A stretch of DNA of 38,805 bases, taken from Clostridiales bacterium DTU069. Its GTDB lineage: Bacteria > Bacillota > Clostridia > DSM-8532. The stretch is from NCBI GenBank assembly GCA_001512485.1, contig LFRV01000126.1:1-38805 (forward strand). Direction: 5' to 3'. Made by a program: the position numbers and the translations under genes. This document shows positions 31,854 through 38,805 of this stretch, piece by piece (within the stretch, counting starts at the first letter, position 1; every line of letters starts with the position of its first letter). The notes beneath the pieces were generated by a model. It saw nothing but the letters and a program-made list of their open reading frames with translations. It was not told the origin of the DNA and did no database searches.

Positions 31854-33116
31854 ATGGAACAATTTAAGCAGCTTTTTCAGGGTGTTATCGAATTCAGGAT
31901 TGAGTACATCATAATGTATATTGTAGGGGGAGTATTGATATACCTTGCAATAAAGAAGGATTATGAGCCGATGCTGCTGCTTCCGATAGGTTTCGGAGCA
32001 ATACTTGTAAACCTGCCGTTTAAGTCGATTTGGCAGTATGAAGCGCAGCTTGATGAGACGGTAACAAAAATTATATCAGATTACCCGTCATTAAAGGAAT
32101 TCTTTGTTGAAAAGCTTGGTTATGTTATTGAAAACGGACAGGCTTATAAAGTTGAGCCTGGAGTTTTGCAGATTTTATTCAATTCGGGCATTCTTACCGA
32201 ATTGTTTCCGGTGCTGATTTTTGTTGCCGTGGGAGCAATGATTGATTTTTCACCTCTTTTAAAGAACCCGAGGATGATATTGTTCGGAGCCGCTGCGCAG
32301 TTCGGTATTTTCTTCACGATAATGGTAGCGCTGCTGCTTAACAAGGTTTTCCCGAGTTTGGGGTTTGACCTTAAGACAGCCGCATCGATCGGTATAATCG
32401 GAGCCGCAGACGGGCCGACATCAATCTTTGTCGCTTCGAAATTCGCGAAACATTTAATAGGGCCGATTTCGGTAGCGGCTTACTCTTACATGTCTCTTGT
32501 ACCGATTATTCAGCCTCCCGTAATTAAAGCGCTTACGACAAAAAAAGAGCGCATGATACGGATGGAATATAAGGATGTTAAAGTTTCAAAAACAGTATTA
32601 ATACTGTTTCCTATCGTTGTAACCGTAATTGCGGGTATTCTTGCTCCGATAAGCGTTTCTCTCGTTGGGCTTCTTATGTTCGGCAATCTTATCCGGGAGT
32701 CAGGAGTTCTTGAAAGATTGTCCAAAACAGCGCAAAATGAGCTGGCAAACTTAGTAACGCTGCTGCTGGGAATTACAATTGGTTCTACAATGCATTACGA
32801 AAGCTTTTTACAGCCCGCTACTCTTATGATTCTGCTGATGGGGCTTGTTGCGTTTGTATTTGACACGGCAGGGGGAGTTATGCTGGCGAAAATTATGAAC
32901 TTGTTTACAAAAGAGAAAATTAATCCTATGATTGGCGCGGCAGGTATTTCCGCGTTTCCAATGTCGGCCAGGATTGTGCAGAAAATGGCTAAAAAAGAAG
33001 ATCCGCAGAATTTCATACTTATGCAGGCTGTCGGAGCAAATGTGGCAGGTCAACTGGGATCAATCGTTGCGGGCGGAATGGTGCTGGCGCTTGTACCGTG
33101 GCTGTTGTCACTTTAA
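31854..33116 (+). CDS. Na+-translocating decarboxylase beta-subunit (OadB) family protein
   Basis: OadB couples biotin-dependent decarboxylation (oxaloacetate, methylmalonyl-CoA or glutaconyl-CoA) to Na+ export. ATG 31854 (420 aa) is preceded by AAGGAGGAG; I reject the in-frame ATG at 31785. The polytopic protein keeps the key motifs: GAMIDFSPLL, IGIIGAADGPTSIF with the Na+-site Asp, YMSLVPIIQPPV, GNLIRESGVLERL and VGANVAGQLGSIVAGG with the conserved Asn, Gly and Ser. About 60 residues near the N-terminus (VTKIISDYPSLKEFFVE) form a soluble insertion. A gamma-like subunit follows, but no alpha subunit or biotin carrier is present here. It is controlled by the riboswitch and terminator upstream. 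Confidence 0.9.
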   Translation: MEQFKQLFQGVIEFRIEYIIMYIVGGVLIYLAIKKDYEPMLLLPIGFGAILVNLPFKSIWQYEAQLDETVTKIISDYPSLKEFFVEKLGYVIENGQAYKVEPGVLQILFNSGILTELFPVLIFVAVGAMIDFSPLLKNPRMILFGAAAQFGIFFTIMVALLLNKVFPSLGFDLKTAASIGIIGAADGPTSIFVASKFAKHLIGPISVAAYSYMSLVPIIQPPVIKALTTKKERMIRMEYKDVKVSKTVLILFPIVVTVIAGILAPISVSLVGLLMFGNLIRESGVLERLSKTAQNELANLVTLLLGITIGSTMHYESFLQPATLMILLMGLVAFVFDTAGGVMLAKIMNLFTKEKINPMIGAAGISAFPMSARIVQKMAKKEDPQNFILMQAVGANVAGQLGSIVAGGMVLALVPWLLSL

Positions 33117-33152
33117 TATAATCAGGAATAGAAACTTAAAGGGGGACTGGCA

Positions 33153-33302
33153 ATGGACGATGTTGTATTGGGGATGCAATTAATGCAGTACGGACTTTCC
33201 GGTGTATTTCTCGTGCTTATATTGTTTTACGGGGTTATTACTTTATTGATGAAAGCATTGCCATATCGTGCCGAAGATGATGAAAACAAGCAATCACAGT
33301 AG
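33153..33302 (+). CDS. Small OadG-like gamma subunit, 49 aa
   Basis: An ATG at 33153, 7 bp after GGGGGA, opens a 49-codon frame. The product begins MDDVVLGMQLMQYGLSG, has one membrane helix (about 14-35, VFLVLILFYGVITLLMKAL) and ends in a short charged tail (RAEDDENKQSQ). This is the shape of OadG or MmdD-type gamma subunits: a small bitopic protein that stabilises the membrane complex. It lies 36 bp after the OadB-like gene with no terminator between. It is short for the family (usually 60-120) and lacks a Pro/Ala linker or the His-rich zinc-binding tail. Confidence 0.82.
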   Translation: MDDVVLGMQLMQYGLSGVFLVLILFYGVITLLMKALPYRAEDDENKQSQ

Positions 33303-33350
33303 GTTGTTGTTTAATTCTGGTATATAAGACAGGTTATGCGGCACTGAAAT

Positions 33351-33380
33351 AAAGAGGCTGGCAATTGCGGCCTCTTTTTT
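33351..33380 (+). terminator. Rho-independent terminator of oadB/oadG-like unit
   Basis: AAAGAGGC (33351-33358) and GCCTCTTT (33370-33377) form an 8-bp stem followed by T residues. Confidence 0.85.
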
Positions 33381-33442
33381 GCTTTAATAACGCATTCATG
33401 CGAACAACAATATAACACACGATATCAATAGTAAATATAGAT

Positions 33443-33472
33443 TTTACAAGAAATTAATTTTTGTTGTATAAT
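33443..33472 (+). promoter_or_regulatory. Promoter of DUF3842-nadD-yqeK unit
   Basis: TTTACA (33443-33448) and TATAAT (33467-33472) are spaced by 18 bp, about 105 bp before the first gene. The gap holds no other feature that I recognise. Confidence 0.55.
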
Positions 33473-33576
33473 TTTGTCAAAGAGGTTATTATACTTTATA
33501 TCAATAATTTGTTACATTATATAAAACAGGGTTTTAGCAAATACAAAAGGTAAATATTACATAAACGGAGATTGAG

Positions 33577-34026
33577 TTGCTTATGAAGGATAAAAAGCTT
33601 ATAGTTGTGATTGATGCCCAGGGGGGAGGGCTTGGAAAGGTATTAGTAGAAAAACTTAAGAACAGGATTCCCGACGCCGGTATTCTTGCGCTTGGAACAA
33701 ATGCAGTCGCTACAAGCGCCATGAGGAAAGCCGGCGCGGATCAATACGCGACCGGAGAGAACGCAATAATCTTTAATGTTAAGAGAGCGGATGTTATTAC
33801 CGGCGGTATAGGAATCATATCCGCAAACAGCATGATGGGTGAAATTACCCCAAAAATAGCGGAAACTGTTTCAAGTTCGTCCGCGATGAAAGTTTTGATA
33901 CCCGTCGGGAAATGCAATATTTATATCCCGGGCTCGGAAAAATACTCAATTCAGGAATTAATAGACATTGCGGTAAAGAATATTGTTGACATCCTGTATA
34001 AATCGGAAGGGTGTGAATTAATGTGA
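33577..34026 (+). CDS. DUF3842 family protein
   Basis: This 149-residue cytoplasmic protein is typical of DUF3842, a clostridial family of unknown function. Recognisable segments are VVIDAQGGGLGKVLVEKL at the N-terminus, a Gly-rich nucleotide-binding-like turn; GTNAVATSAMRKAGADQYATGENA; and GIISANSMMGEITPKIAE. The start is either TTG 33577, at good distance from GGAG, or ATG 33583, two codons later; the sequence does not decide. The stop overlaps the GTG start of nadD by 4 nt, so the two are coupled. Its steady linkage with nadD might hint at a nucleotide-related role, but that is inference. Confidence 0.82.
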   Translation: MLMKDKKLIVVIDAQGGGLGKVLVEKLKNRIPDAGILALGTNAVATSAMRKAGADQYATGENAIIFNVKRADVITGGIGIISANSMMGEITPKIAETVSSSSAMKVLIPVGKCNIYIPGSEKYSIQELIDIAVKNIVDILYKSEGCELM

Positions 34027-34616
34027 TTGGGATTTTCGGAGGTTCTTTCAATCCTATACATATGGGGCATTTGATTATCGCGGAGTATGTCAGGGATCAC
34101 TTTCAACTCGAAAAAGTTTTGTTTGTTCCCGCAAAAAAACCTCCTCACAAAGGATCGGTCGATGATCAGACGTCGCAGCACAGGTTTAATATGGTGCAAA
34201 TAGCAACATCGGACAACCCGTTTTTTGACGTATCAGCTATCGAGCTTAACAGGAAAGGAATAAGTTATACATCCGATACACTTAAAGAGCTGAAGAGCCT
34301 TTATCCGAATAAAAAACTGTATTTCATCTGCGGCGCAGACTCAATTGTAAACCTTAGCACATGGCATAGTATCGGGAGCATTTTTGCTTATGCCGATATG
34401 ATTGCGGTAAAAAGGTTTGATGTAAATGAAACGGATGTAAAAAACATGTCAAGATGGTTAACCGATCAGTATAACGCGGTTATACATTATTGCGATATGC
34501 CTTATATAGAAATATCTTCAACAATGGTAAGGGAAAGAATAAAGAATGGTCTTTCTGTAAGGTATATGGTACCGGAAGGCGTTTTGAAGTACATTCAACT
34601 GCACAGGTTATATTAA
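34023..34616 (+). CDS. nadD: Nicotinate-nucleotide adenylyltransferase NadD
   Basis: NadD makes nicotinate adenine dinucleotide from NaMN and ATP in NAD biosynthesis. The 197-residue protein starts at GTG 34023, inside the stop of the previous gene. Motifs: GIFGGSFNPIHMGHL with the HxGH adenylyltransferase site, KKPPHKG, and the C-terminal ISSTMVRERI, the ISSTxxR motif. The length matches bacterial NadD. The yqeK gene follows, which is the usual order in Bacillota. Confidence 0.95.
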   Translation: MIGIFGGSFNPIHMGHLIIAEYVRDHFQLEKVLFVPAKKPPHKGSVDDQTSQHRFNMVQIATSDNPFFDVSAIELNRKGISYTSDTLKELKSLYPNKKLYFICGADSIVNLSTWHSIGSIFAYADMIAVKRFDVNETDVKNMSRWLTDQYNAVIHYCDMPYIEISSTMVRERIKNGLSVRYMVPEGVLKYIQLHRLY

Positions 34617-34639
34617 TGTTTTTATTTCGGGAGTTCTAT

Positions 34640-35218
34640 ATGACTATTGATGAAATGAAGGAGAGGCTTGAACAAACACTTAGCCCGGAAAGATTCCGGC
34701 ACTCGGAAGAAGTAATGAACGAAGCCGTAAGGCTTGCAGAATTGTATGGAGCCGATATTGAAAAAGCGCGAATCGCCGGATTGTTGCACGATTGCGCGAA
34801 GGGTGCCCGCAAAGATGAAACGTATAAGGAACTGGAGAAATATCGTGTTGTATTGGACGATATTCAAAAAAGGACGCCGGTTCTGCTGCATAGTATTCTT
34901 GGTTCGGTTTACGCGAAGGAGCATTACGGCGTGGAAGACAGGGAAATACTCGATGCGATATACTGGCATACGACTGGCAAAGCAGGTATGACAATGCTTG
35001 AAAAGATAATTTTTGTCGCGGATTATATTGAACGCGGCAGGAATTACGAAGGCGTCGAAGAAGCCAGGAAACAAGCGTATACAGATATCGAAAAATGCAT
35101 TGTCATATGCTGTAACTCTACAATACGGTATATACTGCAAAAAGGAAGGCTTATTCACCCGCACATTATAGAAGCAAGAAACGACGCGATAATGCAAATT
35201 GAACGGAGAACTGATTGA
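34640..35218 (+). CDS. yqeK: HD-domain diadenosine tetraphosphatase YqeK
   Basis: This 192-residue HD-superfamily phosphohydrolase, in the family shown to hydrolyse Ap4A symmetrically, begins at ATG 34640 with CGGGAG upstream. Longer in-frame starts would run far into nadD. The metal-binding His and HD pair are seen in RFRHSEEV and LLHDCAKG. A further His lies in HSILGSVYAKEHYG, and the Asp lies in IIFVADYIERGR. It sits 23 bp after nadD and belongs to the same unit. In many Bacillota rsfS follows, but here an mgtC-like gene comes next. Confidence 0.93.
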   Translation: MTIDEMKERLEQTLSPERFRHSEEVMNEAVRLAELYGADIEKARIAGLLHDCAKGARKDETYKELEKYRVVLDDIQKRTPVLLHSILGSVYAKEHYGVEDREILDAIYWHTTGKAGMTMLEKIIFVADYIERGRNYEGVEEARKQAYTDIEKCIVICCNSTIRYILQKGRLIHPHIIEARNDAIMQIERRTD

Positions 35219-35312
35219 AGTTGGCGCATTCGAAGCAGTTTTGTAATATCAGTGCCGGCAAGCGAATATTGATCATAAAAAGAAGATTTTATAAAAAGGA
35301 AGGATGGTAACT

Positions 35313-36029
35313 ATGATAAATTATATACAATTTGATCTTGGTTTTATACTTACGATGAGTTTACGGCTGCTTGCCGCATGTATTTTGGGCGGTATTGTAG
35401 GATTTCAGAGAGAATACCCGGGGCACAGGCCTGCAGGACTCCGTACCCATATACTTGTATGCCTTGGTTCCGCGCTCGTTATGGTTACTTCGGAATATTT
35501 CCGTTATGTATATGGCGATTCTTTTGATGTTACTCGTATAGGTGCTTCTGTAGTAAGTGGAATTGGTTTTCTTGGAGCCGGCGCGATAATCAAACAAGGT
35601 TTTAATGTGACAGGTCTTACAACCGCGGCCAGCCTTTGGACGGTTGCATGCGTCGGGCTCGCGTGCGGATCGGGGTTTTATACGGGAGCAGTTATTGCAA
35701 CAGTACTGATTTATATAGTGCTGCAGATATTAAAAATCGCGAAGCTTAAGTTTGAAAAGCGTGCCGCTGAATTAAACATAACTGTCGAAACGGCAGTAGA
35801 CACCAATTTTGTTTCAAAGATATCGGAGTATCTTGAAAATAAAGGTTTTGTAATAAGAAATGTTAATTTATCAATAAATTCATCAGGAAATAAACAATGC
35901 ATCCGCTATACTGTCGGTAATATTGAAAAAAGCGAAATATCGAAAGCGGATTTAAAGAGAGATATAAATTCAATTGAAGGCGTCATAGAAACGTATATTA
36001 AGAAAAAGATTTTAAGAGGGTACGAATAA
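35313..36029 (+). CDS. MgtC/SapB family membrane protein
   Basis: The 238-residue form from ATG 35313 has AAGGAAGG 9 bp upstream; ATG 35304 abuts that site and is unlikely. Four or five membrane helices lie in the first 140 residues. They carry family motifs GGIVGFQREYPGHRPAGLRT, HILVCLGSALVM, GIGFLGAGAIIKQG and GLTTAASLWTVACVGLACGSG. A C-terminal ACT-like cytoplasmic domain of about 90 residues follows. MgtC proteins affect Mg2+ homeostasis and F-type ATPase activity in pathogens; roles in other bacteria are unclear. A hairpin overlaps its stop codon. Confidence 0.88.
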   Translation: MINYIQFDLGFILTMSLRLLAACILGGIVGFQREYPGHRPAGLRTHILVCLGSALVMVTSEYFRYVYGDSFDVTRIGASVVSGIGFLGAGAIIKQGFNVTGLTTAASLWTVACVGLACGSGFYTGAVIATVLIYIVLQILKIAKLKFEKRAAELNITVETAVDTNFVSKISEYLENKGFVIRNVNLSINSSGNKQCIRYTVGNIEKSEISKADLKRDINSIEGVIETYIKKKILRGYE

Positions 36030-36039
36030 TCTCGTACCC
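36018..36039 (+). other. Hairpin overlapping the mgtC-like stop codon
   Basis: GGGTACGA (36018-36025) and TCGTACCC (36032-36039) form a perfect 8-bp stem, and the TAA stop is in the loop. Only a T-rich stretch (GGATTTCTTCT) follows, so it may be a weak terminator. Confidence 0.55.
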
Positions 36040-36049
36040 GGATTTCTTC

Positions 36050-36078
36050 TCGACAACAACAGTGGTTTAAATTATAAT
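36050..36078 (+). promoter_or_regulatory. Promoter of lepB
   Basis: TCGACA (36050-36055) and TATAAT (36073-36078) are spaced by 17 bp, 33 bp before the lepB start. Confidence 0.6.
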
Positions 36079-36110
36079 TGGATTAGCTTAAGTACGGACG
36101 GAGGAAAAAC

Positions 36111-36713
36111 ATGACCGGTGAACAAAAGACCAATATTGTCAAGGAAGTATTTGAATGGATTGCATATTTCGCAAGTGCGGTCATTATAGCTTCCTTGCTC
36201 CAAAGCCAATTATTCGCGCTCACAACGGTACATCAGTCTTCAATGCAGAATACGCTGTTTGAGGGTCACATGCTGATAATGAACAAGGTAAGTTATTATT
36301 TTACCGAACCGAAGAAAGGCGACATTATAGTTTTTTTAAACGGCGAAAATACGGAAGGTTTTATAAACAGGTATCGGATTTTTATAAAAGATGTCCGGCT
36401 TAGATTTCAAAAGAGCTACCGGACAAATCGCCTGATTAAAAGAGTTATTGCTGCCCCTGGCGATACGATTGATATTCGTGACGGAAAGGTATACATTAAC
36501 GGGGAAGCTATAGACGAACCATATGTTAATGGCGTTACACCGTCTATGAGCAATAATTATCCTCTTACTTTAAAAGACGGTGAATTTTTTGTTATGGGGG
36601 ATAACCGTGAAAACAGTTCCGACAGCAGGAGCTTCGGCCCGATAAAACGTGAGAATATCGAAGGCAGGGCCATGTTCAGGATTTACCCTTTCACGAAAAT
36701 AGGCAGGCCATGA
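36111..36713 (+). CDS. lepB: Signal peptidase I (LepB/SipS type)
   Basis: LepB removes Sec signal peptides. The 200-residue length and single N-terminal membrane anchor (about 15-38) fit the Gram-positive type. Catalytic Ser44 lies in HQSSMQNTL; the usual box is SMxPTL, so the Pro is replaced by Asn. Lys110 in RLIKRVIAAPGD is the general base. The box GDNRENSSDSRSFGPI is complete. A 40-residue insertion between boxes (FINRYRIFIKDVRLRFQK) looks lipophilic and basic. GGAGGAAAAAC precedes the ATG. The gene has its own promoter. It would serve the many secreted proteins encoded here. Confidence 0.93.
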   Translation: MTGEQKTNIVKEVFEWIAYFASAVIIASLLQSQLFALTTVHQSSMQNTLFEGHMLIMNKVSYYFTEPKKGDIIVFLNGENTEGFINRYRIFIKDVRLRFQKSYRTNRLIKRVIAAPGDTIDIRDGKVYINGEAIDEPYVNGVTPSMSNNYPLTLKDGEFFVMGDNRENSSDSRSFGPIKRENIEGRAMFRIYPFTKIGRP

Positions 36714-36735
36714 TATCGATAAACGAGTATAAAAA

Positions 36736-38805
36736 TTATGCGAAACTTATCTCAACCAATGCTTTTTCTCCTGTTTTGAATGCAAATTGTATATGATCTC
36801 CATAAACTTTCATTTGGGTTCCATTTACCTTGAAAGATTTGATATTCTTCCTGCAGCGCAAGGTCAGGGTCTGCTCTCTGTTTGAAATAATTACGGCTTG
36901 CAAACCATTGGTATTCCAATCCATGTATTCAAGTTTAGCCCATGTATAAAGCCATATACCTTCAATGCGGCCTTTTCCGAGTGATTCGGGAACAGCAGGA
37001 AGAAATTCGACCGTACCCGGCTCTGAAAATACACACATTTCCAATAAAATAGCAGGCATTGCCCCCTGAAGATCGGGAAACCATACTCTATAAGGGAAGT
37101 GCCTGGTTTGCAGCGCGTTTGTTATAAACCCATGATTAATCAGTTGTGACAGATTCTGCACAGTTTCCTCTATGTCCTTTAAACGAATTGCAGTCAAACA
37201 GCGATGAATGATACCGTGCGCCGAATCATCCTGCTGCCCGCGCCTGCGGTTTGAAATCTTGATAGCTCTTGCAAGCTCCGGCTCTCTTTCGGGTGTTACG
37301 GCTCTGCCAGGCCATACATCATAATGATGCGAAACATGGCGATGGTTGTAGTTTTCTTCTATTGTAGGCCATGCCCACTCTTTCAGTCCGCCGCTTTCAT
37401 CAAGCAGATAAGTTGGCAATGACTCGCGCTGGGCCTCCCAATGGGGTATGTTTTCCGACTCGATGCCAAGAATTTTGCAGGCTGTTATGAGGTTGTCGAG
37501 TACCTCCCGGCAAATGGCAATGTCCATAACAGAATTGATACGGATAGGATTTTTATCCTTACCGGTAACAGTCATATAATCCGGGTTTGGTGTTGGATTC
37601 TCGGGTGAAAACGACGGATAGAAAATCACATGTCCATCGGGTCCGCGATCGCAGGCATAATCCTCAAAGAACAGAGCAATCTCTTTAAGTGCGGGCACAA
37701 TCCGATTCCTGAGGAATTCCTCGTCGCCATTTACCAGCCAGTAACCCCATAATTCATTGTAAATCCAGCCAAGGCAGCCTGTCCAGCAAAAGTGAGGGTA
37801 TGTTTTCGAGAAATGGTAATACAAACCTGAGTCGTAGTCACAATGGACGCTGCACAGCAAACCCCTGGCGCCGTATATTTTTTGCGCGTTTATGCGGAAA
37901 TCATCAAATTTTGTTTCATAGTACCTGAAATATACATCCATTTCATCAAATAAACCGGTGTTGTTACCAGCACATACCTGGAGGTTGGTATTTATATTAT
38001 GTTGACCATACATCGGCGGAAGTTTACCTGTATCTGTGATCATGTAAAAACGTCCCATATCATAAAGTTTATCCATAAGCATCGGATCGATCTGGGCATC
38101 CGTATTCGAGCGGATAAGCAGTTCTTCTGCCGAAAGCGCGAAGTCTTCCCTGTCACCGGTGCAAAGGCGGGAACGTTCCATCCTCGAACCCAAATACTCC
38201 CTGTTATAATCAAGCAGCGCATTAAAGTCCGGAACCACAGCCATAACTTCATCCACAACAGGTTTGGCGCACTCAAAAGTAAAGCCGCCTTCGAACTTGA
38301 CTGTCTTTGACAGTATAATAAGGCTGTCGGCACCGGACACGCGTATTCCGTTTTCTATCTTTTCTGATTCTCCGCCTCTTTGTATAAAGCGCAGCACCGA
38401 AACATATCCTTTTTGTCCGTATTCAGGATTATATGCCCATTTTAGTATAATAAGCCCCTTAGTTATCTCCAATTCATGGCTGCACCTGCTGGTATCATAT
38501 ATCCGATCATGCCTTCCTGACCTTTCGGCATCAGGCAGTGTGATTGAAATATCGGCATTCAGTTCCCCTTCCGGCGCGGTAAATCTGCATACAACAATAT
38601 CACCTTTATAAGACGCAAACACTTCACGTGCAAATGAGCCTCTGTCGTTCTCCCACTGGACTGTGATTTTACCTGTCAGCATGTCGAGCCAGCGTAAATA
38701 ATTCACCGTGTTACCGCTTTCCTGCTGCCTTATATTCAGATAAAAGGCAGGATGAATGCGCAGGCTGGACGGCGGTATGATATTATCATACCATTTGTGC
38801 ATGAG
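36736..38805 (-). CDS. GH95-like glycoside hydrolase, 5' end outside window
   Basis: At least 688 residues are encoded on the minus strand. The frame is still open at the window edge, so the start is missing; I estimate some 70-100 residues are lost, as GH95 enzymes have about 750-850. The N-terminal beta domain is seen in LRWLDMLTGKITVQW and FAREVFASYKGDIVVCRF. The (alpha/alpha)6 catalytic part has MYGQHNINTNLQV (conserved Asn pair), GCLGWIYNELWGYWL and GLKEWAW with the likely catalytic Glu, and HRHVSHHYDVWPG. GH95 members are mostly 1,2-alpha-L-fucosidases, and some are alpha-L-galactosidases. No signal peptide can be judged. It converges on lepB with 22 bp between them. Confidence 0.85.
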   Translation of the reverse strand, partial: LMHKWYDNIIPPSSLRIHPAFYLNIRQQESGNTVNYLRWLDMLTGKITVQWENDRGSFAREVFASYKGDIVVCRFTAPEGELNADISITLPDAERSGRHDRIYDTSRCSHELEITKGLIILKWAYNPEYGQKGYVSVLRFIQRGGESEKIENGIRVSGADSLIILSKTVKFEGGFTFECAKPVVDEVMAVVPDFNALLDYNREYLGSRMERSRLCTGDREDFALSAEELLIRSNTDAQIDPMLMDKLYDMGRFYMITDTGKLPPMYGQHNINTNLQVCAGNNTGLFDEMDVYFRYYETKFDDFRINAQKIYGARGLLCSVHCDYDSGLYYHFSKTYPHFCWTGCLGWIYNELWGYWLVNGDEEFLRNRIVPALKEIALFFEDYACDRGPDGHVIFYPSFSPENPTPNPDYMTVTGKDKNPIRINSVMDIAICREVLDNLITACKILGIESENIPHWEAQRESLPTYLLDESGGLKEWAWPTIEENYNHRHVSHHYDVWPGRAVTPEREPELARAIKISNRRRGQQDDSAHGIIHRCLTAIRLKDIEETVQNLSQLINHGFITNALQTRHFPYRVWFPDLQGAMPAILLEMCVFSEPGTVEFLPAVPESLGKGRIEGIWLYTWAKLEYMDWNTNGLQAVIISNREQTLTLRCRKNIKSFKVNGTQMKVYGDHIQFAFKTGEKALVEISFA

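Noticed and set aside
34490-34639. Long N-terminal extension of yqeK within nadD
   Set aside because: It overlaps nadD by over 120 bp and has no family similarity; ATG 34640 has an SD.
34622-35197. 191-codon minus-strand frame opposite yqeK
   Set aside because: It is a shadow of a well-supported conserved gene, and its composition is aberrant.

Overview
The window looks like chromosomal DNA from a monoderm member of the Bacillota, most likely class Clostridia. Three genes encode S-layer homology (SLH) proteins, lipoboxes and signal peptides are of Gram-positive type, and the type IV pilus locus has no secretin or PilP. Base composition is moderate (mid-40s % GC by eye), and Shine-Dalgarno sites are strong with some TTG, GTG and apparently one ATT start. 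The genus cannot be fixed from this sequence; fibrolytic relatives of Acetivibrio or Thermoclostridium are a guess only. All genes are on the + strand until about 36.7 kb, where one partial gene faces the other way. No rRNA, tRNA, CRISPR array or intact transposon was seen.

Layout. 0-2.2 kb: a 30-residue membrane peptide with its own promoter and terminator, a CvpA-family protein and a DUF3592-like membrane protein. 2.3-10.1 kb: envelope genes, namely two secreted SLH proteins, a CtpA-type S41 protease with a peptidoglycan-binding tail, a membrane-anchored DUF5711-like protein and a small lipoprotein. 10.2-14.4 kb: metabolism and redox, with a PfkB-family sugar-phosphate kinase, mannose-6-phosphate isomerase, an HMA-fold protein lacking its first metal cysteine, and a CoA-disulfide reductase/rhodanese fusion.

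14.6-30.4 kb: an apparently single transcription unit for a type IV pilus, in the order pilB, pilT, pilM, pilC, major prepilin, minor prepilin with an apparent ATT start, pilN, pilO-like, a second minor prepilin, a giant PilX-like protein, a lipoprotein, an SLH protein and a von Willebrand factor A (VWA) surface protein. The last four genes are closely spaced behind the core pilus genes. They look like a tip/adhesin and envelope-anchoring module; this is inference.

30.5-36.7 kb: deoC, then a structured repeat-containing intergenic region. Next comes a well-matched yybP-ykoY (Mn2+) riboswitch in front of a pair resembling the beta and gamma subunits of Na+-translocating decarboxylases; the 49-residue gamma-like gene is easily missed. 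A housekeeping run follows (DUF3842, nadD, yqeK, mgtC-like, lepB). 36.7 kb to the end: a convergent partial GH95-type glycoside hydrolase.

The most noteworthy points are the Mn2+ riboswitch on a decarboxylase-pump pair, the minor prepilin that seems to start at ATT, the VWA domain inserted into one copy of a duplicated beta domain at the end of the pilus operon, and the unexplained structured region after deoC.
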